Of a stretch of 64,000 nucleotides of DNA, positions 24,100 to 34,682 are shown piece by piece (within the stretch, counting starts at the first letter, position 1; every line of letters begins with the position of its first letter). The DNA lies in NCBI GenBank assembly GCA_022702705.1, contig CM040430.1, positions 76,697,239 through 76,761,238 of the forward strand, in the 5' to 3' direction. The notes under the pieces are model-generated. The model did not search any database, was not told the DNA's origin, and saw nothing but the letters and a program-made list of their open reading frames with translations. The translations under genes were made by a program, and so were the position numbers. The DNA comes from Papilionanthe hookeriana x Papilionanthe teres. Lineage: Eukaryota; Streptophyta; Magnoliopsida; Asparagales; Orchidaceae.

Positions 24100-24890
24100 T
24101 CAAATCCAAATTAACAGATAGGTTCAACACAGGTGAACCTATATTTAAACCCTAATTAGGTCTAAACTCCAATTAGACCTAATTAAACTCAGTTAAGCCT
24201 TAATCACATTAGGTTTAACATTATGAATCCTAATTAGGTCTAACCCGTCACTAGACCTAATTAATCATCTTAAACCTTAATAACAATAGTTTAAATCAAA
24301 AATAACCCTAATTAGGTCTAACCCTTCATTAGACTTAATTAATTTTATTAAACCTTAATTACAATAGGTTTAATATAAATCAAACCCTAATTAGGTCTAA
24401 CCCTTCATTAGACCTAATTAAACCTATTAAACCTTTATTACATCAGGTTTAAGTCAAAATAAACCCTAATTAGGTCTAACCCTTCATTAGACCTAATTAA
24501 TCATCTTAAACCTTAATAACATTAGGTTTAAGTCAAAACTAACCCTAATTAGGTCTAACCCTAATTAGGTCTAACCCTTCATTATACCTAATTAATCCTA
24601 TTAAACCTTAATTAAATTAGATTTAATATAAATCAAACCCTAATTAGGTCTAACCCTTCATTAGACCTAGTTAATCCTATTAAACCTTAATTACATTAGG
24701 TTTAAGTCAAAATAAACCCTAATTAGGTCTAACCCTTCATTAGACCTAATTAATCATATTAAACCTTAATTATATTAGGTTTAAGTCAAAATAAACCCTA
24801 ATTAGGTCTAACTCTTCATTAGACCTAATTAATCCTATTAAACTTAATTACATTAGGTTTTAGTCAAAATAAACCCTAATTAAGTCTAAC
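24100..24890 (+). repeat. hairpin array 1a, ~79-bp unit
   Basis: Units begin CCCTAATTAGGTCTAACCC at about 24304, 24383, 24462 and 24541, then about 24635 and 24716. Each unit carries a 12-bp dyad AATTAGGTCTAA / TTAGACCTAATT with a seven-base loop (a perfect example is 24389-24419). It also has a second dyad TTAAACCT / AGGTTTAA. The AACCCTAA strings resemble plant telomere repeats but are not in telomeric register. Confidence 0.9.
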
Positions 24891-25795
24891 CCTAATTAGA
24901 TTTGATTAACCTTTAAGACATACCTAAATTAGGCTTAAGCAACTCTAAACCATAATAAGTTTTACCCTAATTAGACTTACTTAACCCTTAAGCCTTACTT
25001 ATATTAGGTTTAAATAAGCCTAAACCATGATTAAGTCTAACCCTAACTATACTTAATTGACCCTTAAGCCTAACCTAAATTAGGCTTAAGCAACTTTAAA
25101 CCATAATTATGTCTATCTCTAATTAGTCTTACTTAACTCATAAGCCGTACTTATATTAGGCTTAAATAATCCTAAACCATAGTTAATTCTAACCCTAATT
25201 AGACTTAACTATCCCTTAAGCCTTACTTAAATTAGGCTTAAGTAACCTTAAACCCAAACTAAGTCTAACCTTAGTAGACTTTATTAACCCCTATGCCTTA
25301 CTTACATTAGGCTTAAGCAACCCTTAAATCATAATTAAGTCTAACCCTAATTAGACTTAATTAAACTTTAAGCCCTAGGCTTAACTAATCCTAAATCATA
25401 ATTAAGTTTAACCATAATTAGACTTAATTAACCCTTAAATCTTAGCTAAATTAGGTTTAAGTAATAATAAATCCTAACTATGTCTATCCCTAATTAGACT
25501 TAATTATATATTAAGCCTTACTTACATTAGGCTTAATCAAACTAAATTGAACTTAAACCTTAAGTATGTCTAACCCTAATTAAACTTAATTAATCATTAA
25601 GCCTTACTTACATTAGGCATAAGTAACCTTAACTTTAATTAAGTCTAGCCATAATTAAACTTAATTAATAGTTAAGCCTTACTTAAATTAGACTGAGGTA
25701 ACCCTAAACCTTAATTAAGTCTAGCCCTAATTAGACTTATTTAAACCTTAAGCCTTACTTACATTAGGCCTAAGTGACTTTAGACTTAAAATAAA
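24891..25795 (+). repeat. hairpin array 1b, variant units with paired arm changes
   Basis: The layout is that of array 1a, but the dyads have changed on both arms: AATTAAGTCTAA / TTAGACTTAATT (perfect at 25333-25362) and TTAAGCCT / AGGCTTAA (25216-25241). Unit spacing is about 80 bases and more degenerate. Confidence 0.85.
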
Positions 25796-26940
25796 ATTAT
25801 AAATTAGGTTCTACCTAACTTGAACCCAAGTTAATTTAAACCTTAGGTTCAACCTACATTGAACCTAAGTCAAACTTAAACCTAGGATCAACCTAACTTG
25901 AACCCAAGTTAACTCAAACCTTAGAATCAACCTACATTGAACCTAAGTCAAACCTAAACTTAGGTTCATCCTAAATTGATCTCATGTTAACTCAAAACAT
26001 TAAGTTCAACCTACATTGAACCTAAGTTAAACTTAAACTTAGGTTTAACCTAACTTAAACCAAAGTTAACTTAAATCCTTAGGTTCAACTTACATTGAAC
26101 CTAAGTCAAACCCAAACTTAGGTTCAACCTAACTTGAACCCAAGTTAACTCAAATACTTAGGCTTGACCTACATTGAAGCTAAATCAATCCTAAACTTAG
26201 GTTCAACCTAACTTGAACCCAAGTTAACTCAAACCTTAGGTTTAACTTGAACCTAAATCAAACCTAAACTTAGATTCAACCCAACGTGAACCAAAGCTGA
26301 CTTAAACCTTTATGTTCAACCTACCTAAAACCAAAGTCAAACCCAAACTTAGGTTCAACCTAACTTGAGCCCAAGTTAACTCAAAACCTTAGCTTTAACT
26401 TACATTGAACCTAAATCAAACCTAAACTTAGGTTTAACTAAACTTAAACTCAAGTTAACTTAAACCTTTAGGTTCAACCTACCTTGAACCTAACTTCAAG
26501 TTCAGGCTAAATTGAACCTATCCAAACCTAGAGGTTCAAGCTACATTGAAACTAACTCAACCAAACTTCAGGTTTAACCCAATCGAACCTAACCAAACGT
26601 CTAGGTTCAACCTACATTAAATCTAACTCAATCAAACTTTAGGTTCAACCTAATTGAAACTAACCAAACCTCTAGGTTCAACCTACATTGAACCTAACTC
26701 AATCAAACTTCAGGTTCAACCCAAATTGAACCAAACTAAACCTCTAGATTCAACCTACATTGAACATAATTTAACCAAACTTCAGGTTCAACCAAAATTG
26801 AACCTAGCCAAACTTCTAGGTTCAACCTACATTGAACCTAACTCAACCAAACTTTAGGCTCAACCTACATTAAACCTAAACCTGTCAGACTTTAGGTTCA
26901 ACCTAAACTGAACCTAACTCAAATCTATACTTTAACTTCA
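25796..26940 (+). repeat. hairpin array 2, ~72-80-bp unit
   Basis: Units are built from AGGTTCAACCTACATTGAAC followed by CT. This is an 8-bp dyad AGGTTCAA / TTGAACCT with loop CCTACA (example 26674-26695). A second dyad, CTTGAACCCAAG-like, alternates with it. The frame at 26654-26857 shows a 24-residue repeat, as expected from a 72-base unit. Confidence 0.9.
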
Positions 26941-27660
26941 ACTCAAGTTGAACTTAAGTTCATCAAACCCTAAGTTCAGTCTGAATTGAATATAAATTAA
27001 TCAAATCTTGGGTGGTTAAACATAAGTTAACCTAAACTTTAGGATCAACTTAAATTAAAGTCAATCTAAATCCCGTACTAAACTCAAACTGAATCTAAGT
27101 CTATTAAACTTAATAAAAAATCCTTCAGATTCAAATGATATTGAGTCTAAAATCCTAAAGTCTAACTTATGTTAGATTTTACCCAGATTCTAAGTCTAGT
27201 TTATAATAAACTTAACCCAAATATCTTTAAATTCAAACGACACTGAATCTAAGACTCAAACCAATTTTAAGTCTAATTATGCTTAATTAAATGACTTTAG
27301 ATTCAAAGACATTGAATCTGAAATCCTAAAGTCTAACTTATGTTAGATTTTGCCCAAATTTAAGTCTAATTTATATTAGTCTAAACCAAATATCTTTAGA
27401 TTCAAAATGACACTGAATCTAAAACCTTAAGTCTAACTTATGTTAGATTTTACCCAATTTTAAGTTTATTTATATTAGGATTAACCAAATTATCTTTAGA
27501 TTTAAAAGACATTGAATCTAAAATCATAAAGACTAACTTATGTTAGATTTTACCCAATTTTAAGTCTAATTTATATTAGGCTTAACCCAAATATCTTTAG
27601 TTTCAAAAGACATTGAATCTAAAATCATAAAGTCTAAATTATGTTAGATTTTACACCAAT
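26941..27660 (+). repeat. hairpin array 3, ~100-bp unit
   Basis: After a transition zone the unit settles to about 100 bases: GTTAGATTTT recurs at 27342, 27442, 27542 and 27643. The dyads are AGATTCAA / TTGAATCT (27299-27319) and CTAACTTATGTTAG. Confidence 0.85.
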
Positions 27661-27904
27661 TCAAATCGTATCAACGGAACCGTAAACAAAACAAAAAAGA
27701 TAAAAACCACAAAAATTAATCAGTTAATAAATCGTAAACAGCCTAAAATATTTCAACCATTAAAAACCAACAAAAGACATTAAAACTTAGATGAAACATT
27801 AATGAATAAAGATCACCGAATGCAACTTGAATCTCAGTGTTCTTGATCTATGAACATTTCTTGGATGATGCAATCTTGGTTGTTGACAGATGTCTTCCGG
27901 TCCT

Positions 27905-29466
27905 AGTTTAAACACCTTTCGGATTTAGCATACTTAGTCATTCGTTCCAAAGCTTCAGTAAATGGGATATTAATGGTAAGCTTTTTAAATACCTAAAAAA
28001 TTTTTGAAAATTGTTAATCCAATTTTTGTTGTCTCAGTCGTTGTGGAAATGGGGGTGGTGGTTTTTCAAATTCATCTTGTGATAGAGATTGTTTTTCTTC
28101 ATCAATAAGTATTTCCTTATGTTTTTCAATCACTTCAGTCTCTTTTTGAATTTTTATTTCCTTTCCATCCCTTAGTTCTTTTCCACTTCTAAGTAATGCA
28201 GCTTTAATTTGCTCTTGATCTTTTTCATTTTCTTTTGGATTTACTTCAATAGTACTTGGAAGTGTTCCCTGTGGTCTGTTGTTAATTGCATTTGCAATTT
28301 GCCCCATTTGATTTTCAATATTTCTTATCACAACATTTTGACTTTGCAACTGACTACCCATTTGTAAAATTAATTCTTCTATAAAAAAATTTTTTTTCCT
28401 TGAATTACTGGTTATTAAAACCAGGAGGATAAGGAGCTCGGTAGTTAGAATTGCCTTGATTTTTCCAATTTCCAATTTGGTTAGGTTGGTTATTACCTGA
28501 TTGTGGATTTGCATTATTTCAGTTTAAGTTAGGGTGATTTTTCCAACCTGGATTGTAGTAATTGGAGTAAGTGTTATTAGTTTTGCTAGTGATAACATGC
28601 AATATCTCTAAAGTTTGAGATTCATCAGTACTTCCAGAATCATCATTACTTAAATGTGATAATTGAGATAAAATATCCTATTTCTTAGATATTGCAGCAA
28701 CTTGAGATACTAAAATAGAAAAGGCTTCATTTTCTTGAATACCAGCGACTCATTTAGTATTTATTCTATCAGAAGACCATTGAAAATTATTAGTTGTCAT
28801 TTCTTCTATTAAAGCATAAGCTTCATCAAATGACTTAGCCATTAAGGAACCTCCAGCAGCAGCATATACAAAAGATCTAAGAGAACCTATCAATCCATTA
28901 TAAAATGTTTCTATAATTAACCAGTCTAGTAAAGCATGATGTGGGCACTTCCTAAGAAATTCTTTAAATCATTCACATGCTTCATAAATAGTTTCTCCTT
29001 CAAATTAAGTAAATGAGGTTATATCATTTCTAAGTTTTGCAGTTTTGGACGGCGTAAAATACTTAGCTAGAAATATTTGTGCCATTTCTCCCTAAGTTTT
29101 AATAGATCCTGTTGCTAATGAATTTAGCCACATCTTACTCTTATCCCTTAAAGAAAAAGGAAAAAGTTTAAGCTTAATAGCATCATCAAAAACATTATCA
29201 TACTTGAAAGTAGCACAAATTTATAGAAAACTGACAAGGTGTAAATTAGGATATTTAGTAGGAGATTCTCCAAATTGATTATTTTGGACCATTTGTATAA
29301 TTGCAGGTTTAAGTTCAAATGAGTTTGCTGCTACAGTAGGGATTTGAATGCTTTAGTGAATTTCATCAGTTGTATGGTTAGCATACTCTCTTAAATGTCT
29401 ATGTAAATTTTGATGTTCATTTTCTGCAATACTTTGTTCCATATTATTTTGAGGTTTATTAGCCAT
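27905..29466 (-). pseudogene. gag: gag of element D, broken
   Basis: Gag is the capsid-forming structural protein of LTR retrotransposons. The start is the ATG at 29466 (MANKPQNN), matching MANLHNNL in element C. Recognisable motifs in order are FELKP-IIQMVQNNQFG, ATFKYDNV, FPFSLRDKSKMWLNSL, FPPSKTAK-type residues, GETIYE, CPHHALLDWLIIETFYNGL, an asparagine-rich middle with NYNPGW-like spacing, ENQMGQIANAINNRPQG, LRSGKE and FPQRLRQQKLD. The last motifs are typical of the Athila gag C-terminus before protease. Several stops interrupt it; one at 29092-29094 sits where element C has Trp (KTWAEM). The longest intact piece is 28014-28514. The frame ends at the X4 junction. Confidence 0.8.
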
Positions 29467-29680
29467 TTCTAGAAAATTATGAATTCATTTTTCTTTTCTA
29501 ACTCTTCTTACTGTGCGTTCAAATACATAATTATAAGGTATTAATTCTTCAGATATTGAACTTCGCATAAAAGGAATTAGAGAATATTTTTTTAATCAAT
29601 AAAATAAAAATATAAATACTATATAAAAAATAAAGTTTTTATCTTTCCTTAATTATTTAATTTTTAGTGCTTATGTTCCT

Positions 29681-29698
29681 TCCCCCGCAACGACGCCA
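29681..29698 (-). promoter_or_regulatory. primer binding site of element D
   Basis: On the minus strand this reads TGGCGTCGTTGCGGGGGA, six bases after the LTR end. It has the same class of tRNA primer site as elements C and E, with a few base changes. Confidence 0.7.
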
Positions 29699-29704
29699 AA
29701 AACT

Positions 29705-31502
29705 TAACCTAACTGCAATTACACAAGTAAAATAGCTTATAATATTATGGCCAAATTTAACCCCAAATTAAATTAAGCGGCTAATGTACGATATTTTAAA
29801 GATTAAAGATTTTATAAATAAATATAAATAACACACTAGGGGTACTACGCAAGTATACGTATCGTTTCAAGTAATATAGAGATTTCTAATTAAGCCCCAG
29901 ATATCAATCTCACGGGAAAGGTTAAGTGTAAATAATTAAGAAAAGAAAGATGAAAATTAATTTATAAACTAATCAATTAACAAATACAAATATGCAAGTT
30001 GTTAAAGTAGCAGTAGGAAATAAAATAGTATTTTAAATTCTTTAACACAATAAACAAAGATTCTTTCCTCATACGGAATATTTAATAATTAGTAAACATC
30101 TAAATTAGTTTGAGACTTAGAAGATGGTATTGTGACAAATAGTAGCATAAATATGCTTTACCCTTTGGTCCAGCGTATGAAGAACATTGGCTAGTTTTAG
30201 AAGATTGGATCAGGATGATTTCTTAGTAGTGAGGAACGAATTTCTAGCCTCTCACTTCTAGTTTCCCTCCCAAGGGTGAGTATGTTCAGGCCTACTAGTG
30301 ACCCGTTACCTCCTCTTAAACCAAATTGATAAGACTTAGCCTGTCACTCTAAAAACATAATCAATTCTACTCCCTTCAAAGATTACCTCCCTATTTATTT
30401 GCACCTCCCCCTTTAAGGATTTACCATCTACCTTTTCAAGGGAAATGTGATACTTACAAGTTAAGAACTCTTAGCTCAAGGTCAGGTCTTAATAACTCTC
30501 CACATGTTTTAACATTACAAGTGACCAAGTTGTAGTGTAAATTAAAATTAGGTAAAATAACATCACAAATTAATGATGAAGAAAATAAGTTCTTAAAACT
30601 AATTAAATCCTTATCTAAATCATTTCATATTTGTAGGGAGAAAGACAAGAAGACGACTCAGAAAGCATAGGATTCACACCATAAACCATATTTATATAAT
30701 TCAAATTCAAAGTACAAAACTTAAGAACTAAATTATAAATACTTATCTGGAATGATATTCAAGCAATTCTTTAAAGTTTCTCTGACTCCGACTGACTTTT
30801 ACAAGACTCCAACTCCAGCAATCACACTATAAACACTCTGAACTCTCACAAAAGAAAAGTAAATAATTATAAACACTCTTTAACTAAATGAAATGACACA
30901 CCTCTTTCACTCTTATAACACTTACACACTCCAAACGACCACACATTGTTGTAGAATTGTCCTCTATTTATAGAGCTTCAAAAATGACCAGGGGTTGCTT
31001 CAGGCACCTCTTCAAAATTCATCCAAATTTGTTGAATATTCTAGAAAGTAACTGTGGCGCCTATGCACCAGAACTGGTGCCTAGGCGCCAGTCTTCTGCG
31101 CGAATGGACGCATCCCTTCAGGTTTTAAGTCGCACATCTTCGTTGAATAACTGATTCCTTGTGTCTAAATTCATTGTATCTTGTTTATAACATATGGGAA
31201 ATTGTCCAGAGGCTTCTAGATTACTTCTGAGTCATCAATAACTATCACAAAACCGTCCAAGAATTCTCTAGATTTCCCTGCTGAGTCTGGTACCTGGGTG
31301 CCAGAGTTAGCTCTTTTTTTCTTCTTTTCTTCAATTGACTCATTTTTACTCCTTTTACTCTTTTTTTATTCTTTTTCTTCATAAACTTATTTTCTTATAC
31401 CTGCAAACAAAAACATAAGAAATGCCTTTCATTAAAGCGTAATATCCTTAAAATATTAGTTAAAAAATGATATAAAAAATTAGGTATTTTTAAGGGTGAT
31501 CA
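29705..31502 (-). repeat. 5' LTR of element D
   Basis: On the minus strand it starts TGATCACCCTTAAAAATACC and ends GGTTA, with the expected terminal CA changed to TA. It contains a TATA box (TATTTATA on the plus strand at 30965-30972), GGCGCC repeats (31052-31110, 31290), the AATAAATAGG block near 30395, and CGATACGTATACTTGCGTAG near 29835-29865. It is 1798 bases long. The plus-strand frame at 30957-31154 is LTR sequence. Confidence 0.75.
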
Positions 31503-32090
31503 CACATCCTGGGATCAATTTAGACCTATCAGTCTAACTAATGTGGTGTCCAAGATCATCAATAAAGTCATGGTTCTCAGAATTCAGCCCCACCTTCACC
31601 ATCTCATCAGCCTTAATCAAACTGCTTTCAAACAGGGCAGAAGTATAGCAGATAATGTCCTACTCACACAAGAATTACTACTAGATCTTGAATGTAGGGG
31701 GGAATGTTATCTTCAAGCTGGATATATAAAAAGCATATGACACTATTCACTGGGGTTTCATTAAAGAAGTGCTGACTACCAGGGGTTTTGATGCTGCCTT
31801 CATTCAGTTTGTGTTGAGATGGCTGACATACAATAATAATTCTATTCTAGTCAATAGGGAACTCATGGGTTCTTCCAATCCACCAAGGGTATTAAACAAG
31901 GTGATCCTCTATCACCCACCATTTTTATCCTACTTTTTTATTACTTATCTAGAATGCTGAATGATTTGTCTCAAGCTGCCCCACACACTCATTTTAATCA
32001 TAAATCGGATATTGCTTTTAGCAAATGATATGATCATTTTCCGCAATGCAACCAAACCTGGTATAAAACTTGTCTTCAACAGCCTCCTGG
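31503..32090 (+). pseudogene. LINE reverse transcriptase, fragment 1
   Basis: Reverse transcriptase copies the LINE RNA at the target site. This piece shows FRPISL, NQTAFKQGRSIADNVLLTQE, KAYDTIHWGFI, GFDAAFIQFVLRWL and [11 protein letters not shown] in the usual order. Stops and frameshifts fall near 31705-31770 and 31895. The catalytic box that is normally FADD or YADD reads LAND (about 32020-32031), so one of its aspartates is lost. The enzyme is therefore dead even apart from the frameshifts. The piece ends at NSLL where LTR F is inserted. Confidence 0.8.
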
Positions 32091-33708
32091 TGCGACTTTT
32101 TTAATTTGTAAAAATTAATGAACTCAAATTTATATTTATATATTGATTTAAATGATAACGAGTCACACAATTAACACAAGTATATGTATCGCTCAAGTAA
32201 TACAGGGCTCTAGTGGAGTCCTGGAATATCGATCCCACAGGGAGGCCTTACTTTTATGGCGTAGCACAGAAATCTCTTATCGAATCATAACACAACTGCA
32301 AGTGATTTAATTATTAAAGTAAAGATGAACAGGTTCAGTTACTATATCTACCAAAGCACGTTCTAAACTCTGGCAAGTTAAACTAACACAAGACTAATAT
32401 AACAATGTTAAGTTGCAGGAAAGAGTCTTCCTCCTTTCCATTCATAATGTGATGATTATTGTGACATAGATCGGTGATGCAAATGTATTCTGCCAAATAG
32501 GAGCATTCCTATTCTTTACCCATATTTCAGTGTACAAAGAACATTGGCTAATCCTAAGTTTAGTCCCCAAATTCGTGGTTAGGCTGGGAGGATACTAGCT
32601 CTCACTCCAGAGCTCCCACTTCCCTTAACCTGAAGGCTAACTCTCGCTTCAGTTTCTAAACATTAGGACCAAATTGAGGATTTCATCCTGTCACTCTGAA
32701 ATCTCCAATTCTGTGCCCATCAAAGTATATTTCTCTATTTATTTGCACTCAACCCCCATGAACTTCACCATTCATGAAATTTGAATGTGACCTTCACTTT
32801 TATTGTGGAACTCATAATCCTTTCGGAATATATGTTTCCTAACAAGTATTAACAAATCAATTGGCCAGATCAAAAAGAAAATGATGTTCTAAGTAAAACG
32901 TCTTCAAAAATTCTCCATAATAAATCAGCACATCATTTCCATTTCACAAAATCAACACATCACATGAAAAGGAGAAAGACAAAGAAATCTACTCAAGACT
33001 CATGATGAGAAGATGATAGAACATGGATTTCATATATAAAAACGTCATACAAACAGAGTAAAGTAAAGTCAACTTATCTCAAACATTTCCCCAAGCGAAT
33101 CTCAAAGAATTCCTTTGACTCCTTTTTTTCTTCACCAAAACACACAACTCTCTCTTTAAAATAGTAAGGAAGAAGAAATCTCTCACTTTCCCTCTCCTCT
33201 CACACTCTTTAGAAGAGAAAACACAAAACTAACCTCCTACACAAAATGGAAAGAATTAACTCTCTAGAATCTAAACTCTTCTCTTCCTTTCTTCCCCCCT
33301 TTGAAATGTGACTCCAAAAGTGTTTAAATTCGGCCAAAACTGAATTCCCAAGAGTTTCCTCAAGTAACCTTTCAAAATCTGGCCAAATGCATTGAATCTA
33401 GTTCAAAATCAGGATAGGGTGCTGTCCGGCGCTAGTAGGAGCGCCGTTCGGCGAATTATTCCGCCAAAACGTCGTAACTCTCTGGAAACTGGCCCTGTCC
33501 GGCACTAGTGACAGCGTCGTTCAGCGCAAGTTCAATAAATTGTACTTTAATCCTTTTTCGCTCCAAATTCGCTCCTATTCACTTCATTTTGATCCAAAGG
33601 CCTAAAATCATTGTACCTACATGAAATCATCAAAAATACCTTCCTTTAATGTGCAATATCATCAAAATCAGGTCTGAAATGAATAGTAAAAAGCTATTAA
33701 ATTTTTCA
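32091..33708 (-). repeat. solo LTR F inside the LINE
   Basis: On the minus strand it starts TGAAAAATTTAATAGCTTTT and ends AAAAAAGTCGCA. It carries the landmarks of LTR A: TGATATTGCACATTAAAGGA, the GCGCC-rich part (33420-33530), AAATAAATAG near 32740, AGAGTGACAGG near 32690, and the tail with GATACATATACTTG-type sequence (32170-32200). Taking it out places the LINE codons for NSLL directly before DHLQTF in one frame, which fixes the borders to within two bases. The flanks CCTGG and GTGG are a weak or decayed target duplication. Confidence 0.8.
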
Positions 33709-34658
33709 GTGGATCACCTCCAAACCTTCATGAATTGCTCTGGGATGACTCTCAACTTGCAGAAATGTGGTATTATCTCAGTAAATGGGCCAGACCTCAT
33801 ATTACCAATGAGATTGTTCAACATACTAGTTTCAAAATGATCAAGGGCTCATTGAAGTATCTGGGAGTTTCATTAATCAAAGGCAGATCAAAACAAATTC
33901 AATTTGATGTGGTGGTCACCAAGATCCATAAACAACTCAACTGCTGGACCACTTCTTTTCTCTCTAATGGTGGAAGGATTACCTTGCTTAAAAGTGTGCT
34001 AGCTATTTTCCCCTCCTATATATTACAAATGGTCACCATGAAAAAAAGCACTCAACTTTTTTTGGAAAGGACTTTTAATAGATTCCTATGGTCTGGCTCA
34101 AGACATCAGCTGCACTGGACTAGCTGGAACAAAGTGTGCAAACCTTATGAAAATGGTGGCCTGGGCTTTAAAAGTTTTTGTCAGTTAAAGCATATAAACT
34201 TTTGCAAGCTATGGATTAACCTTAGAGCCCAAACCTCATTGTGGGGCAATTTTTCTTAAAGGTAAATATTACAACAACTTCCACCCCACCCTAGTTGTTG
34301 GGAAGCTTGGAGATTCCAGAATCCTGTACAATATGCTCAAAGTTAAACATAAAGCTGAAGAACTCTTCATCTAGCATTTGGGGGAAGGTAATCTCAATTT
34401 ATGGCTTGATAACTGGAGAGGGGAAGGCAAACTTATGCCTCACCTTTTACTTAGCAGTCATATACATCTCAAGGTGCAGAATTGTTGGCATGAGGGGCAG
34501 TGGAATATACACTTTCTAAATAATATCTTTGATAATCAACAAGTCCAACAAATTTTGAAAATCCCAATTACTTTCCACAGAAAAGGCACTCTCATTATAA
34601 AGAAAACAGCAACCCATATTGCTACATCATTTTTTTACTCTTTTTTTTATCAGGGCCA
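33709..34658 (+). pseudogene. LINE reverse transcriptase/connection region, fragment 2
   Basis: It continues the same protein: DHLQTFMNCSGMTLNLQKC, KYLGVSL, NGGRITLLKSVLAIFPSY, FLWSGS, WTSWNKVCKPYENGGLGFKS and NLWLDNWRGEG. This is the conserved order downstream of the RT fingers and palm in plant L1 elements. Frames change at about 33840 and 34260-34380. It ends at YQG, where the 5-bp target of X2 (GGCCA, 34654-34658) begins. Confidence 0.8.
34654..34658 (+). other. target site duplication of X2, left copy
   Basis: GGCCA here pairs with GGACA at 41936-41940 (one mismatch). Deleting X2 and one copy leaves the LINE frame intact. Confidence 0.65.
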
Positions 34659-34660
34659 TG

Positions 34661-34682
34661 TTGACCTCATTTTTGGTGAGGT
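34661..34682 (+). repeat. terminal hairpin of X2
   Basis: GACCTCA and TGAGGTC form a perfect 7-bp stem directly inside the 5' end. In X4 the corresponding place (21214-21229) has CCTCAC and GTGAGG. Both copies of the start can form this hairpin. Confidence 0.6.

Larger units (their letters stand above)
21210..27905 (+). mobile_element. family X copy X4, with expanded tandem arrays, 3' end missing
   Basis: It starts TGTTGACCTCACTTTTGTGA, matching the start of X2 at 34659. A CTATAAATAG box lies at 22719-22728 after CCATGG. The shared AAATCATAAAAATAAATTAA block (23545) and GAGGAGAATAATGG (23577) match X2 at about 37908 and 37950. From 24100 to 27660, where X2 has ordinary AT-rich sequence, X4 is filled with tandem hairpin arrays. 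The family 3' end (ACCGACA) is not found; element D begins near 27905. X4 probably inserted into X1, but the far junction is lost. Open frames in it (21410-21682, 26654-26857) are repeat translations. Confidence 0.65.
27905..31502 (-). mobile_element. gypsy-type element D, 5' half (minus strand)
   Basis: On the minus strand: a 5' LTR (31502 to 29705), primer binding site (29698 to 29681), leader, and gag running from 29466 to about 27905, where the element is cut off inside the gag-protease linker and X4 sequence begins. Gag resembles the one in element C and has the Athila-type order. The LTR right edge lies directly against LINE sequence at 31503, so D inserted into the LINE. The 3' half of D and the 5' half of the LINE are both missing, so a rearrangement removed them. 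Confidence 0.75.

Noticed and set aside
24100..25800. Interstitial telomere repeats (AACCCTAA strings)
   Set aside because: The strings are part of a ~79-base unit and never occur in uninterrupted seven-base register.
26654..26857. 67-residue frame with 24-residue repeats
   Set aside because: It is an effect of a 72-base tandem unit divisible by three.
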